64,000 nt of DNA, taken from the NCBI GenBank assembly GCA_963780135.1, contig CAWAAR010000003.1:2790001-2854000 (forward strand), given 5' to 3'. Below, piece by piece: positions 18,688 through 26,790 of the stretch. The stretch comes from Clostridium_AM sp963780135 (GTDB taxonomy: Bacteria; Bacillota; Clostridia; Clostridiales; Clostridiaceae). Position 1 is the stretch's first letter; each line of letters opens with the position of its first letter. The translations under genes and the position numbers were made by a program. The notes below the pieces were generated by a model. It saw only the letters and a list, made by a program, of their open reading frames with translations. It had not been told where the DNA came from and did not search any database.

Positions 18688-19638
18688 ATGAATTTAGTAA
18701 AGATTTTACTTGGTTTAGTGATTGTTCTTTCTATAGTTATTTTGAAATTAATAATACAAAATGTAAATATTAAAAAAAGACTTCGTAATATATATTTAAT
18801 ACTAGATGAAATAGAGAGAGGAAATGACAATATTAAGGTGATGACTCATAGAAATGATGTAACAGCTGAAATATGTTATAAAATCAACGAAATTGTTGCA
18901 AAATATAAAGCCAAAATCATTGAACTTGAAAAAGGAGAAAAAGCACATAAGCAGCTTCTAACAAGTCTATCTCATGATGTTAGAACACCACTTACAACCT
19001 TAATTGGTTATTTGGAAGCAATTCACAGCAATATTGTTACAGATTATGAAAGAGATGAATGTATAGAAATTGCACGTAACAAAGCATACAATCTTAAAGA
19101 TTTTGTAGACATTTTGTTTGAGTGGTTTAAACTTGATTCAAAGGAAAGGACGTTTAACTTTGAAAATACTGACATTAATGAATTAACAAGAAGTATTGTT
19201 GCAGATTGGATACCAACATTTAATAAAAAACATATAAAATATAAAATTGATATTTCTGAAAATGAATTAAATATAAGTATAGATAATAGTGCTTATAATC
19301 GTATCATTAGCAATTTGATTCAAAATGCATTGATTCATAGTCAAGGAAATTACATAGAGATTAGTATTAGTTCCAATGATATTTATGCCATTATTAATAT
19401 TTCAGACAATGGAAAAGGCATACAAGAAGAAAAGATACCTTATATTTTTGATAGACTTTATAAATGTGATGAGTCACGTTCTTGTGAAGGAAATGGCTTA
19501 GGGCTGTCTATAGTAAGAGAACTTATAAAAGCTCACAAAGGAGATATAAGTGTTTCTAGTATTCCAAATGAGATTACAACTTTTAATGTTAAACTGCCAA
19601 TGAAGTTATTCTTAGGTTCAGGTGAAGTTTTTTTATAA
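18688..19638 (+). CDS. Sensor histidine kinase
   Basis: The 316-aa protein has one N-terminal membrane segment (about 4-26) and a short linker. HisKA has SLSHDVRTPLTTLIGYLEA (His about 98), and the HATPase domain has the N box NLIQNALIHSQ, DNGKGI and GNGLGLSIVREL. With almost no extracellular part it may sense in or near the membrane, or through the ABC transporter next door, as intramembrane-sensing kinases do. It starts directly after the regulator stop and a hairpin terminator follows. I infer that the pair controls the transporter at 19974-22368. Confidence 0.9.
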   Translation: MNLVKILLGLVIVLSIVILKLIIQNVNIKKRLRNIYLILDEIERGNDNIKVMTHRNDVTAEICYKINEIVAKYKAKIIELEKGEKAHKQLLTSLSHDVRTPLTTLIGYLEAIHSNIVTDYERDECIEIARNKAYNLKDFVDILFEWFKLDSKERTFNFENTDINELTRSIVADWIPTFNKKHIKYKIDISENELNISIDNSAYNRIISNLIQNALIHSQGNYIEISISSNDIYAIINISDNGKGIQEEKIPYIFDRLYKCDESRSCEGNGLGLSIVRELIKAHKGDISVSSIPNEITTFNVKLPMKLFLGSGEVFL

Positions 19639-19740
19639 CACTTAAGTAAAGCATTTGTTGATACCATCAAAGAATTTCAAATCATGTTACAAATACCACT
19701 AAAATAGAATATATACTATTTTCTCTTTAAATAAAATAAT

Positions 19741-19779
19741 AGGAGGCTTTGCTAAAGGCAGCAGCTTCCTGTTTTTTTT
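19741..19779 (+). terminator. Intrinsic terminator after the two-component pair
   Basis: AGGAGGCT at 19741-19748 pairs with AGCTTCCT at 19763-19770 (one G-T pair), followed by a run of eight T. Confidence 0.8.
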
Positions 19780-19827
19780 GATGATTATTATGGGTAATTT
19801 AAAAAACTATAAAAATACAAGAATTCT

Positions 19828-19870
19828 GCAAGGTTTCAGCAAGGTTTTTAAAGGAATTTTCTTATATAAT
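19828..19870 (+). promoter_or_regulatory. Promoter with tandem GCAAGGTTT repeats
   Basis: GCAAGGTTT occurs at 19828-19836 and again at 19839-19847, an 11-base period. TATAAT follows at 19865-19870. The second repeat covers the -35 position, which is not a consensus hexamer. This is the layout of a promoter activated by an OmpR-family regulator, presumably the one encoded at 17986. Confidence 0.65.
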
Positions 19871-19973
19871 GAAACTGTAAGAAAAATTCAGGGGTTTTCA
19901 GAGAAATAACAAGTGAAAGATACTGATTAGCTATTTTTCTGAAGATGCTTTATACAAGGAGAGATATTATTTT

Positions 19974-20897
19974 ATGAACAATTATGTTATTGAAACAGAA
20001 GGACTAACAAAACTTTTTAATGAGCATCATGCTGTAGATAATGTGAGTATACATGTACCACAAGGAAAAATATATGGCCTTTTAGGACGTAATGGTGCAG
20101 GAAAAACTACAGCTATTCGCATGATTATGGGACTTTTAAATTATCAAGTTGGAACCATTAAAATTTTTGGAAAAGATAATAAAAAATATGCTAAGGAAAT
20201 TTATCCTAGAATCGGTTCCATTATTGAGACACCTGGATTTTATGGGAATTTAACAGCAAAAGAAAATTTAGAAATTATGGTAAGGCTTATGGGGATGCAC
20301 AGAAAGGATGCTGTTGAACACGCATTAACTATTGTAAATTTACAAAATGAAAATAAGAAAACAGTAAGTCAATTTTCTTTAGGTATGAAACAGCGGCTAG
20401 GAATAGCTAGAGCATTACTAAATGAACCAGAACTGCTGGTATTGGATGAACCAACAAATGGACTTGATCCTATTGGAATTAAAGAAATGCGTACACTTTT
20501 AATATCTTTAAGTGAAGAAAAGGGTATTACGATTTTAATTTCTAGTCATATTTTAAATGAAATTGAGCAAATGGCTAATTATATTGGAATTATTAATGAA
20601 GGCAAACTTCTTCAAGAAATTGATATGAATGACATCCATAAGATTAATAAGAAATATACAAAGTTGGTTGTATCTGATCCTAAGAAAGCAGCTTTTCTAT
20701 TTGAAAGGGAATTAAATATTAAAAACTTTGCAGTACAGGATGACAACAGTATTCGTGTCTATGATGGTGACCTAAGTTTTGCAGAAATTAACAGAGCACT
20801 AATGAATGGTGGTATTGATGTAATGCAAATAGCACCTTTTGAAGATACTCTTGAGGATTACTTTACAAAGTTAACAGGAGGAAATGGCATTGGTTAA
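19974..20897 (+). CDS. ABC transporter ATP-binding protein (BcrA type)
   Basis: The 307-aa ATPase has Walker A GRNGAGKT, a signature region FSLGMKQRLGIARALL, Walker B LLVLDEPTNGLDP and the switch His in SSHIL. A C-terminal extension of about 80 residues is typical of the bacitracin/lantibiotic resistance group (BcrA, LanF). With the two membrane proteins that follow it should form an exporter that removes a peptide antibiotic from the membrane. The next gene overlaps by 14 bases. The promoter carries tandem repeats for the upstream response regulator. The actual drug is unknown. Confidence 0.9.
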   Translation: MNNYVIETEGLTKLFNEHHAVDNVSIHVPQGKIYGLLGRNGAGKTTAIRMIMGLLNYQVGTIKIFGKDNKKYAKEIYPRIGSIIETPGFYGNLTAKENLEIMVRLMGMHRKDAVEHALTIVNLQNENKKTVSQFSLGMKQRLGIARALLNEPELLVLDEPTNGLDPIGIKEMRTLLISLSEEKGITILISSHILNEIEQMANYIGIINEGKLLQEIDMNDIHKINKKYTKLVVSDPKKAAFLFERELNIKNFAVQDDNSIRVYDGDLSFAEINRALMNGGIDVMQIAPFEDTLEDYFTKLTGGNGIG

Positions 20898-21612
20898 TAC
20901 AATTATAGCAGAAATTATGAAATTAAAACGTTCTTCCACAGTATGGCTTAGTATTCTGATGGTATCAGTGTCACCACTTTTAAATATACTAATTTATTTT
21001 AATGCTCATGTGAGACTTCAAGTATTTGATAATAACATTATTATGCTTAATATAATACTTGTTTTTCCTTTTTTATATGGAATAATTATCACATATCTTT
21101 TTAATAGAGAGTATCAAGAGGATATGATGAAAACATTATTAACAGTACCAGTATCTAAGAATAATTTAATATTTAGTAAAATAATACTTCTAATTATGTG
21201 GTCAATGTTATTAGGTATTTGTAGTTCACTGATTACAGTAATATTAGGATCATTTATTGGCATTTCACAAATTAATATAAGCAGCATATTAGATATTTTT
21301 TTAGTTAATTTAAAAACATGCATAATATATGTTTTGTGTATGATTCCTATTGTGATTATTGCCATCATTTCAAAAATGGGTTATGTTTTGGCCATGGGAG
21401 CTTGTACAGTGATTACCATTGGCAATTTCCTCGTACAGGGTGGTGGAAAAATTGCTTGTATATATCCATGGACAATAGTATCTAGATTTGGTAACGAAAA
21501 TTTAAAAATAAATTATGCATATCCAGCTTGGGTATCTGCATTATCAATTATTAGTGTTGCTGTAATTAGTTTGTTAATTGCATTGAAGTTTTTTAAGACA
21601 CAAGATAATTAG
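20884..21612 (+). CDS. ABC transporter permease, lantibiotic-immunity type, first copy
   Basis: The 242-aa membrane protein has about six hydrophobic segments. It starts with an amphipathic NTIIAEIMKLKRSS stretch and has FNREYQEDMMKTLLTVPVSKNNLIFSKI after TM2, the conserved cytoplasmic loop of LanE/LanG-type permeases. CAGGAGG lies inside the end of the ATPase gene, so translation is coupled. It is a paralogue of the next gene (the shared loop and ending are almost identical), so the transporter probably uses a heterodimeric membrane part. Confidence 0.85.
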   Translation: MALVNTIIAEIMKLKRSSTVWLSILMVSVSPLLNILIYFNAHVRLQVFDNNIIMLNIILVFPFLYGIIITYLFNREYQEDMMKTLLTVPVSKNNLIFSKIILLIMWSMLLGICSSLITVILGSFIGISQINISSILDIFLVNLKTCIIYVLCMIPIVIIAIISKMGYVLAMGACTVITIGNFLVQGGGKIACIYPWTIVSRFGNENLKINYAYPAWVSALSIISVAVISLLIALKFFKTQDN

Positions 21613-21627
21613 AAGGAGGGGAAGAAT

Positions 21628-22368
21628 TTGATTAATATAATTATTGCAGAAATTATGAAATTAAAACGTTCATATATGCTGTGCATAAGTCTTTTAATAG
21701 GAACTCTAATACCAATATTAAATGCAATTTTTAATTGGCAAAAATCAAGTATTGATTTTTTAATGATGTCTGTAAACTCTCTTTGTATTGGGATGTTTCT
21801 GGTATATCCATGTCTATATGGAATTATTATTACATACCTTTTTAACAGAGAATACACATCAGATATGATGAAAACACTATTAACAATACCTATTTCTAAA
21901 AATAATTTAATATTTAGTAAAATAATTGTACTTTTTTTATGGTCTATATTGTTGTGTGTGTGGGATGCCATAGTAACAATTATTGGAGGAATAATAATTG
22001 GTGCTTCTAACATTAATATTAGCAGTATATTCTATGTTTTTTCTATTAATTTAAAAACTGCACCTTTATATATTTTATGTATACTTCCTATTGTAGCTAT
22101 TGTTGTTGCATCAAAGAAAAGTTATACACTATCATTAGGTGTAAGTATCATTATTACTGCAGGTACTTTAATTATACAAGGAACTGGAAGCACAAAATTT
22201 GCATGTATATATCCATGGTTAGTTGTATGTAGATTTAATGGAATTCAAGAAGCAAAAGCTATTATACCATTTGCATATCCAGCTTGGGTATCACTTATTG
22301 CAATAATTAGTTATGCATGGATAAGCTTACTAATTATATTTAGAAGTTTTAGAAAACAGGATAATTAG
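21628..22368 (+). CDS. ABC transporter permease, lantibiotic-immunity type, second copy
   Basis: The 246-aa protein has six hydrophobic segments and the same IIAEIMKLKRS start and FNREYTSDMMKTLLTIPISKNNLIFSKI loop as the preceding permease, so the two arose by duplication. The start is a TTG with GGAGGGG upstream. It is the last gene of the ABC operon; no clear terminator follows. The operon most likely protects against a membrane-active peptide. Confidence 0.85.
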   Translation: MINIIIAEIMKLKRSYMLCISLLIGTLIPILNAIFNWQKSSIDFLMMSVNSLCIGMFLVYPCLYGIIITYLFNREYTSDMMKTLLTIPISKNNLIFSKIIVLFLWSILLCVWDAIVTIIGGIIIGASNINISSIFYVFSINLKTAPLYILCILPIVAIVVASKKSYTLSLGVSIIITAGTLIIQGTGSTKFACIYPWLVVCRFNGIQEAKAIIPFAYPAWVSLIAIISYAWISLLIIFRSFRKQDN

Positions 22369-22372
22369 AAAT

Positions 22373-22480
22373 GTGTTTATAGGACTAGATTATGAAGTGA
22401 ATTTAAAAAGTAATGGGAAATATGTGAAAGCAAAAGAAAACAATTTTAACTTTAAAAAAGATAATTTTAATAATGATTGA
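22373..22480 (+). pseudogene. Possible short coding remnant
   Basis: An in-frame stretch of about 35 codons starts at a GTG and reads FIGLDYEVNLKSNGKYVKAK and on to a TGA. Codon use looks like coding DNA, but there is no ribosome site. It may be the tail of a lost gene. Confidence 0.15.
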
Positions 22481-22569
22481 AATATAAATTCAATAGTATT
22501 AATGACAAAAAAGTTCTACCAGGTGATATAGTGGCAAAACTTTTATCTTTTAAGTTGATTTTAGTGGTA

Positions 22570-23172
22570 TTAATAATTTGGCAATACTTTCAATTTTTTC
22601 TTTACTAAATCATATAGGTCATCACATTCATCATTTATTTTATATATTAAGTGAATAGTATCTTTAAGTTCTGACTTTTTAGGGTGAACTATAGATGAAA
22701 CAGTCAGATAGTTTACGGATGTAGATAAATTTAAAGAAGTAGTTGAAAGTAAATATAATATGTTCACTAGTGGAAAAACATTGTTAGTAATATATTGATT
22801 TTCACAGGTATCTAAAGGCAATTTACATAATTCGTCTTTAATGGAGTTTATATTTTTTAATGTATCAGCACTTTTGTCTATAGTAGAACTTATAGAAAAA
22901 TCAGAACATGCATTTTCTATATTTCCACATCCAGTTAATATATTATTTAATTGCTTGGAGCTATTAATGTCAGAAATTAAATTACAAAAAGTTTCATTAT
23001 TTGATTCTGTGCTTTCACTTTCTGGTTTATCATCTGAAGGTTCAGGTGCTGGAGTTTCAACAGGGCTTTCAATAGGGTTTGTACTAGGAGTTCCACCAGG
23101 AGACTCAACAGGTAAATCAGCACGAGAAGATTCAGTTAGTTTGCTATCTATTGGAATATCATTAGTACTCAT
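22570..23172 (-). CDS. Hypothetical Pro/Ser/Thr/Glu-rich protein, 200 aa
   Basis: I do not recognise this gene. The first 65 residues are low complexity, rich in Pro, Ser, Thr and Glu (PVESPGGTPSTNPIESPVET), and have no signal peptide. The rest looks helical, with four scattered Cys (about residues 62-140) and a hydrophobic patch FPLVNILYLLSTTSLNLST. Clostridial proteins with this layout are sometimes spore or forespore components, but nothing here proves that. The ATG has GGGAGG upstream. It stands alone, convergent with the ABC operon and divergent from the DUF262 gene. Confidence 0.65.
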   Translation of the reverse strand: MSTNDIPIDSKLTESSRADLPVESPGGTPSTNPIESPVETPAPEPSDDKPESESTESNNETFCNLISDINSSKQLNNILTGCGNIENACSDFSISSTIDKSADTLKNINSIKDELCKLPLDTCENQYITNNVFPLVNILYLLSTTSLNLSTSVNYLTVSSIVHPKKSELKDTIHLIYKINDECDDLYDLVKKKLKVLPNY

Positions 23173-23488
23173 TGCTACCTCCCAAAATGTATAAAAAAAT
23201 ATAAATTAATAACTATATAGAATATTATAGCATAAAATATATAAATTGTTAAAAATATTAAAAAATAGTTTGTAATCAAAGAAATAGAGAGAGAAAGTAA
23301 GAAAAAATAATTTATATGCAAAGATATAGTAAAATAAACAGGCTGAAAATGCAGGATTAGGTATAACTTAAATAATTAAAAATGTCAGTATTGTAATGGT
23401 TAGTTATATAATGAAAGAGATTCTATGTTAGTATTGGATGTATTTTAATATGTATAAAAATCACATAATACATATTAAAGTTACACTG

Positions 23489-23497
23489 TGATATAAT
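23489..23497 (+). promoter_or_regulatory. Extended -10 promoter for the DUF262 cluster
   Basis: TGATATAAT lies 36 bases before the start of the DUF262 gene; no convincing -35. The remainder of 23173-23532 is very AT-rich with no gene visible. Confidence 0.45.
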
Positions 23498-23532
23498 ATT
23501 CTCATGTTTAAAGCATTGGAATGGAGGTTATA

Positions 23533-24573
23533 ATGACAGAAATGGAAGAATATTTAAGACCTCAAAAGATAAATATAGCACAACTAACATTTTCAGTTTT
23601 TGAAACAGTGAGAAAGGTTGAAAGAGGAGATATTCAATTGCAAGCTGAGTTTCAAAGAAACTTTAAGTGGCGGCCTGATAAAAAGTGTAAGTTAATAGAG
23701 TCTATTATTTTAGACATTCCTATTCAAGCAATTTATTTGTCAGAAGATAATGATTATAAATATGAAATAATAGATGGGCAGCAGCGTATAAGGACAATAA
23801 CAGAATTTGTTAATAATAAATTTAAATTGCAAAATACAGTGCTTTTTAAGGAAAATAAATTATTTAAAGATTTAGAACCAAGTATTCAAAGAAAAATTGA
23901 AGATTTTCAACTGGTGGTTTTTGTTGTGAAAAGCGACAATAATCCAGATATAAAATTTGAAATTTTTGAAAGAATTAACACTGGCGCGGTAAAGTTAAAT
24001 TCTGAGGAATTACGAAATTGTATTTACAGGAATAAAGGTATACCTTTTATAAAGGAATTAGTTAAGGAAAAGGACTATAAAAAGTTAATAAAAGATAAGA
24101 AAGTTAATATAAATTCAATGCAAGACCAAGAATTGGTATTGAGATTTATGTCATTTTATTATAAGGGAGTTAAATCATATACAGGAAATTTAAAAAAATT
24201 TCTTAATGATACTTTAGATAATTATGATGAATATAGGGAAAGAGAAAGTGAATTTAAACAAATTTTCCTGAAGACAATAAAGGATGTATATGCTGTTTTT
24301 GGAAAAGATGCATTCCTAATAAAAAATAAAAATAAAAAAGGTAAAATTAATGTAGCATTATTTGAAATACTTATGATATCTTTTTCAAAATATAATTCTG
24401 TAGATATAGAAAAAAATAAGGAATATATAAAGAATAATTTGGATAGACTTTTAAGCAGCAATGAATCTTTTAAAGAATCTATTGTAGGAGCATCAACTAC
24501 TATAAAAGGTAAAACCTATGAAAGATTTGAAATATGGGATAATTGTATGAAAGAAATTTTGGGGGTAAAGTAA
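23533..24573 (+). CDS. DUF262 (GmrS/ParB-like) domain protein
   Basis: A 346-aa protein. The N-terminal half has FQRNFKWRPDKKCKLIESI followed by IIDGQQR (about residues 80-86), the hallmark of DUF262, a ParB/sulfiredoxin-like fold that in GmrSD-type enzymes binds and hydrolyses nucleotides to drive DNA cleavage. The nuclease partner domain DUF1524 is not visible here. I place the start at 23533 because GGAGG at 23523-23527 is correctly spaced; the ATG at 23521 would overlap it. The stop overlaps the next start by one base. With the ATPase, the unknown third gene and PglX this looks like a defence cluster. Confidence 0.82.
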   Translation: MTEMEEYLRPQKINIAQLTFSVFETVRKVERGDIQLQAEFQRNFKWRPDKKCKLIESIILDIPIQAIYLSEDNDYKYEIIDGQQRIRTITEFVNNKFKLQNTVLFKENKLFKDLEPSIQRKIEDFQLVVFVVKSDNNPDIKFEIFERINTGAVKLNSEELRNCIYRNKGIPFIKELVKEKDYKKLIKDKKVNINSMQDQELVLRFMSFYYKGVKSYTGNLKKFLNDTLDNYDEYRERESEFKQIFLKTIKDVYAVFGKDAFLIKNKNKKGKINVALFEILMISFSKYNSVDIEKNKEYIKNNLDRLLSSNESFKESIVGASTTIKGKTYERFEIWDNCMKEILGVK

Positions 24574-25799
24574 TGATAAATAAATATTCAGTTAGTAATT
24601 TTAAAATTCATAAAGAAGGTTATATATTTGACTTAAATGGATTAACAATTTTAACTGGAACTAACAATTCGGGAAAATCATCATTAACTCAAAGTTTAAG
24701 ATTGCTTTCAAAAGTAAATGGTAGTTCATTTAGTTATACAAAGTTACCTTTTGAAAAAGTAGCAGAATTAGGTGATTTTAAAAGAACTTTAAACAAGGAA
24801 GTAAGTAGAAGTGAAAGCATAAAATATAAATTATCTCTTAAAGTAGAAAACTTAAAGTTTTGTAATGTAGAACTTGAATTTGATTCTATATATAATTATG
24901 AATTATCATTTATTGATATGCAGGATCAGGCAATATTAAAAAGAATAGATATTTATTTTGAAAATAATAATGGACTTGTAAAAAATTATGAATTTATTAT
25001 AAATAAGTATGGAAGTGATACAATAACTTATAACTTAAATGAAATTATTTTAAAGGACAAAGAAGAAAAACGAATTTTAGTACAAAAAGGAATTTTTCTT
25101 AAAGGAATATATCCTAATTTCATTCCACAAGTATTAGAAGAAGGCTTTAGAGAACTATTAGCTATAAATGCGCATTTAGGAAATATAAATGAAAATTCAA
25201 TAAGATATATACCAGCATTAAGAAATAATGATAATATGGCTGATATTCTTGATAATTTTAAAGGAAATATAATTTTTGATGATAAAACAAAATTAATAGA
25301 TTCATTTTATATGTGGACAAATAAAATTTTGAATTCAGAATTCAGACTGAAAATAGAAAATAATAGACGGAAAATTGTAGCTTTAGAAAATAATATAGAG
25401 TTTGATTTGCTTCAAATAGGATTTGGAAACAGTCAGATATTACCTATTGTAATCTCCATTTTAACTGCTAAAAAAGGAGATTTAGTTATAATTGAAAATC
25501 CTGAAGTTCATTTACATCCTAAATGGAAAACTAATTTAGTTCAGTTATTCTATTATGCTGTTAAATTTGGAGTTAATATATTAATTGAAACTCAAAGTTT
25601 AGAAATTGTTAATAGGGTACGACTATCTATAAAAAAAGACAATATATTAAAAGCTAATACATCACTTTATTTCTTTGAAAAACATGGATTGAATTCAAGT
25701 ATACAAAAGATAGAAATAGAGGACACAGGAAGTTTAGATCTATGGCCAGATGATTTTGTAGATAAAATAACCATAGAAGATAATTTTGGATTATTATAA
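24573..25799 (+). CDS. AAA ATPase of the AAA15/21 (OLD-like) group
   Basis: A 408-aa protein with the SMC/RecF-like N-terminus INKYSVSNFKIHKEG and Walker A GTNNSGKSS (about 27-35). Near the C-terminus is IIENPEVHLHP (about 306-316), the Walker B plus the His motif of AAA15/AAA21 ATPases, then ILIETQSLEIVNRV. No TOPRIM nuclease domain follows, so the effector is probably a neighbour. Its start overlaps the DUF262 stop (TAATG), showing tight coupling. I use the ATG after GGGGGTAAAG; an in-frame TTG 30 bases upstream is less likely. ATPases of this group are common in phage-defence systems. Confidence 0.85.
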   Translation: MINKYSVSNFKIHKEGYIFDLNGLTILTGTNNSGKSSLTQSLRLLSKVNGSSFSYTKLPFEKVAELGDFKRTLNKEVSRSESIKYKLSLKVENLKFCNVELEFDSIYNYELSFIDMQDQAILKRIDIYFENNNGLVKNYEFIINKYGSDTITYNLNEIILKDKEEKRILVQKGIFLKGIYPNFIPQVLEEGFRELLAINAHLGNINENSIRYIPALRNNDNMADILDNFKGNIIFDDKTKLIDSFYMWTNKILNSEFRLKIENNRRKIVALENNIEFDLLQIGFGNSQILPIVISILTAKKGDLVIIENPEVHLHPKWKTNLVQLFYYAVKFGVNILIETQSLEIVNRVRLSIKKDNILKANTSLYFFEKHGLNSSIQKIEIEDTGSLDLWPDDFVDKITIEDNFGLL

Positions 25800-25800
25800 T

Positions 25801-26685
25801 ATGGATTTTTATTTAAACGAAAACAATTTAATTGTAGACAAAGAAAATATAGTGAAAAATTTAAAAGAAATAAAGGGATTTTATGATTTGTTAAAAGCTA
25901 AAAATTATAAATTGTATATTAAAGATAATCTAGATTTAGATTATACATGGTTAAGTACTAACAAGTCAATTAGTACTTTATTGGTATTTTTGAAATATTT
26001 AAGTTCTATAAAAACAGATGAAACTAAAATAGTAGACCCTCATAAAATCGAACCAACTACAGATAATTATTATTTTATTGAATTAATTAGTTTATGTTAT
26101 AGATATTATAACGATATGGTATTATCATCAACTAATGAAAATGAAATAGTAGATTCAGAATACAAGCTTAAAATTAATGAAACAACTCAAATAGTAAAAA
26201 ATATTATTGGTAAAAGTAAATTAGAGGAGTATTTACTTTTTAATCCTGCGCCTCAGAGTATAAACGAAGTTTTTGAGAAAGCAGAAGTAGAATTTCCACA
26301 CTTAAAATTTACGGATAAATCATATAAAACTGCAAATTCACGAGAAGATATATATAAACAATTTGGTTTTATGAAGTTGTTAAATATGTTTAAAGTATTA
26401 GAAACACTTATATATCCTTTTTTAAAAGGAGAATTACAAGGATTTTCAGAAGACAGCATAGAAGAAGAATTTAAAAAGCAGACTAACGGCATAGGATTTT
26501 CACATGAATCAGATGTAACTATGAATAAATATGGAAAGAAAAGAGAAGTCACTGTTAACGGAAAAAAACTTAAAATGAGTTATCATGTAAAACTTAGTGA
26601 TAATAGAATGTATTTTATTTATGATAAAGAGGATGACTGTATTTATATTGGACATAGTGGAGAACATTTGCAAATAGCAGATTAA
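25801..26685 (+). CDS. Unknown protein coupled to the AAA ATPase
   Basis: I do not recognise the full protein (294 aa). No membrane segment or signal peptide is visible. The last 45 residues, KMSYHVKLSDNRMYFIYD followed by IYIGHSGEHL, resemble the small beta-sheet ends of RelE-like toxins or of genes found next to AAA15 ATPases, so an effector or nucleic-acid-binding role is possible. The ATG starts one base after the ATPase stop; an in-frame TTG at 25786 is an alternative. The gene order (DUF262, ATPase, this gene, then pglX 105 bases later) suggests one functional unit. Confidence 0.7.
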   Translation: MDFYLNENNLIVDKENIVKNLKEIKGFYDLLKAKNYKLYIKDNLDLDYTWLSTNKSISTLLVFLKYLSSIKTDETKIVDPHKIEPTTDNYYFIELISLCYRYYNDMVLSSTNENEIVDSEYKLKINETTQIVKNIIGKSKLEEYLLFNPAPQSINEVFEKAEVEFPHLKFTDKSYKTANSREDIYKQFGFMKLLNMFKVLETLIYPFLKGELQGFSEDSIEEEFKKQTNGIGFSHESDVTMNKYGKKREVTVNGKKLKMSYHVKLSDNRMYFIYDKEDDCIYIGHSGEHLQIAD

Positions 26686-26790
26686 ATTAGGGATGCTAAA
26701 TCTATAGAATACTTTTAAGTTATCTATGGACTATTTATTTTCTTTCATATGCCTAATATCAATATTATTGTATGAAGAAAGGTAATTTGT

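Noticed and set aside
22841..23194. Plus-strand 117-aa frame opposite the Pro/Ser-rich gene
   Set aside because: No ribosome site, whereas the minus-strand gene has GGGAGG correctly spaced. Either reading is low complexity, so some doubt remains.
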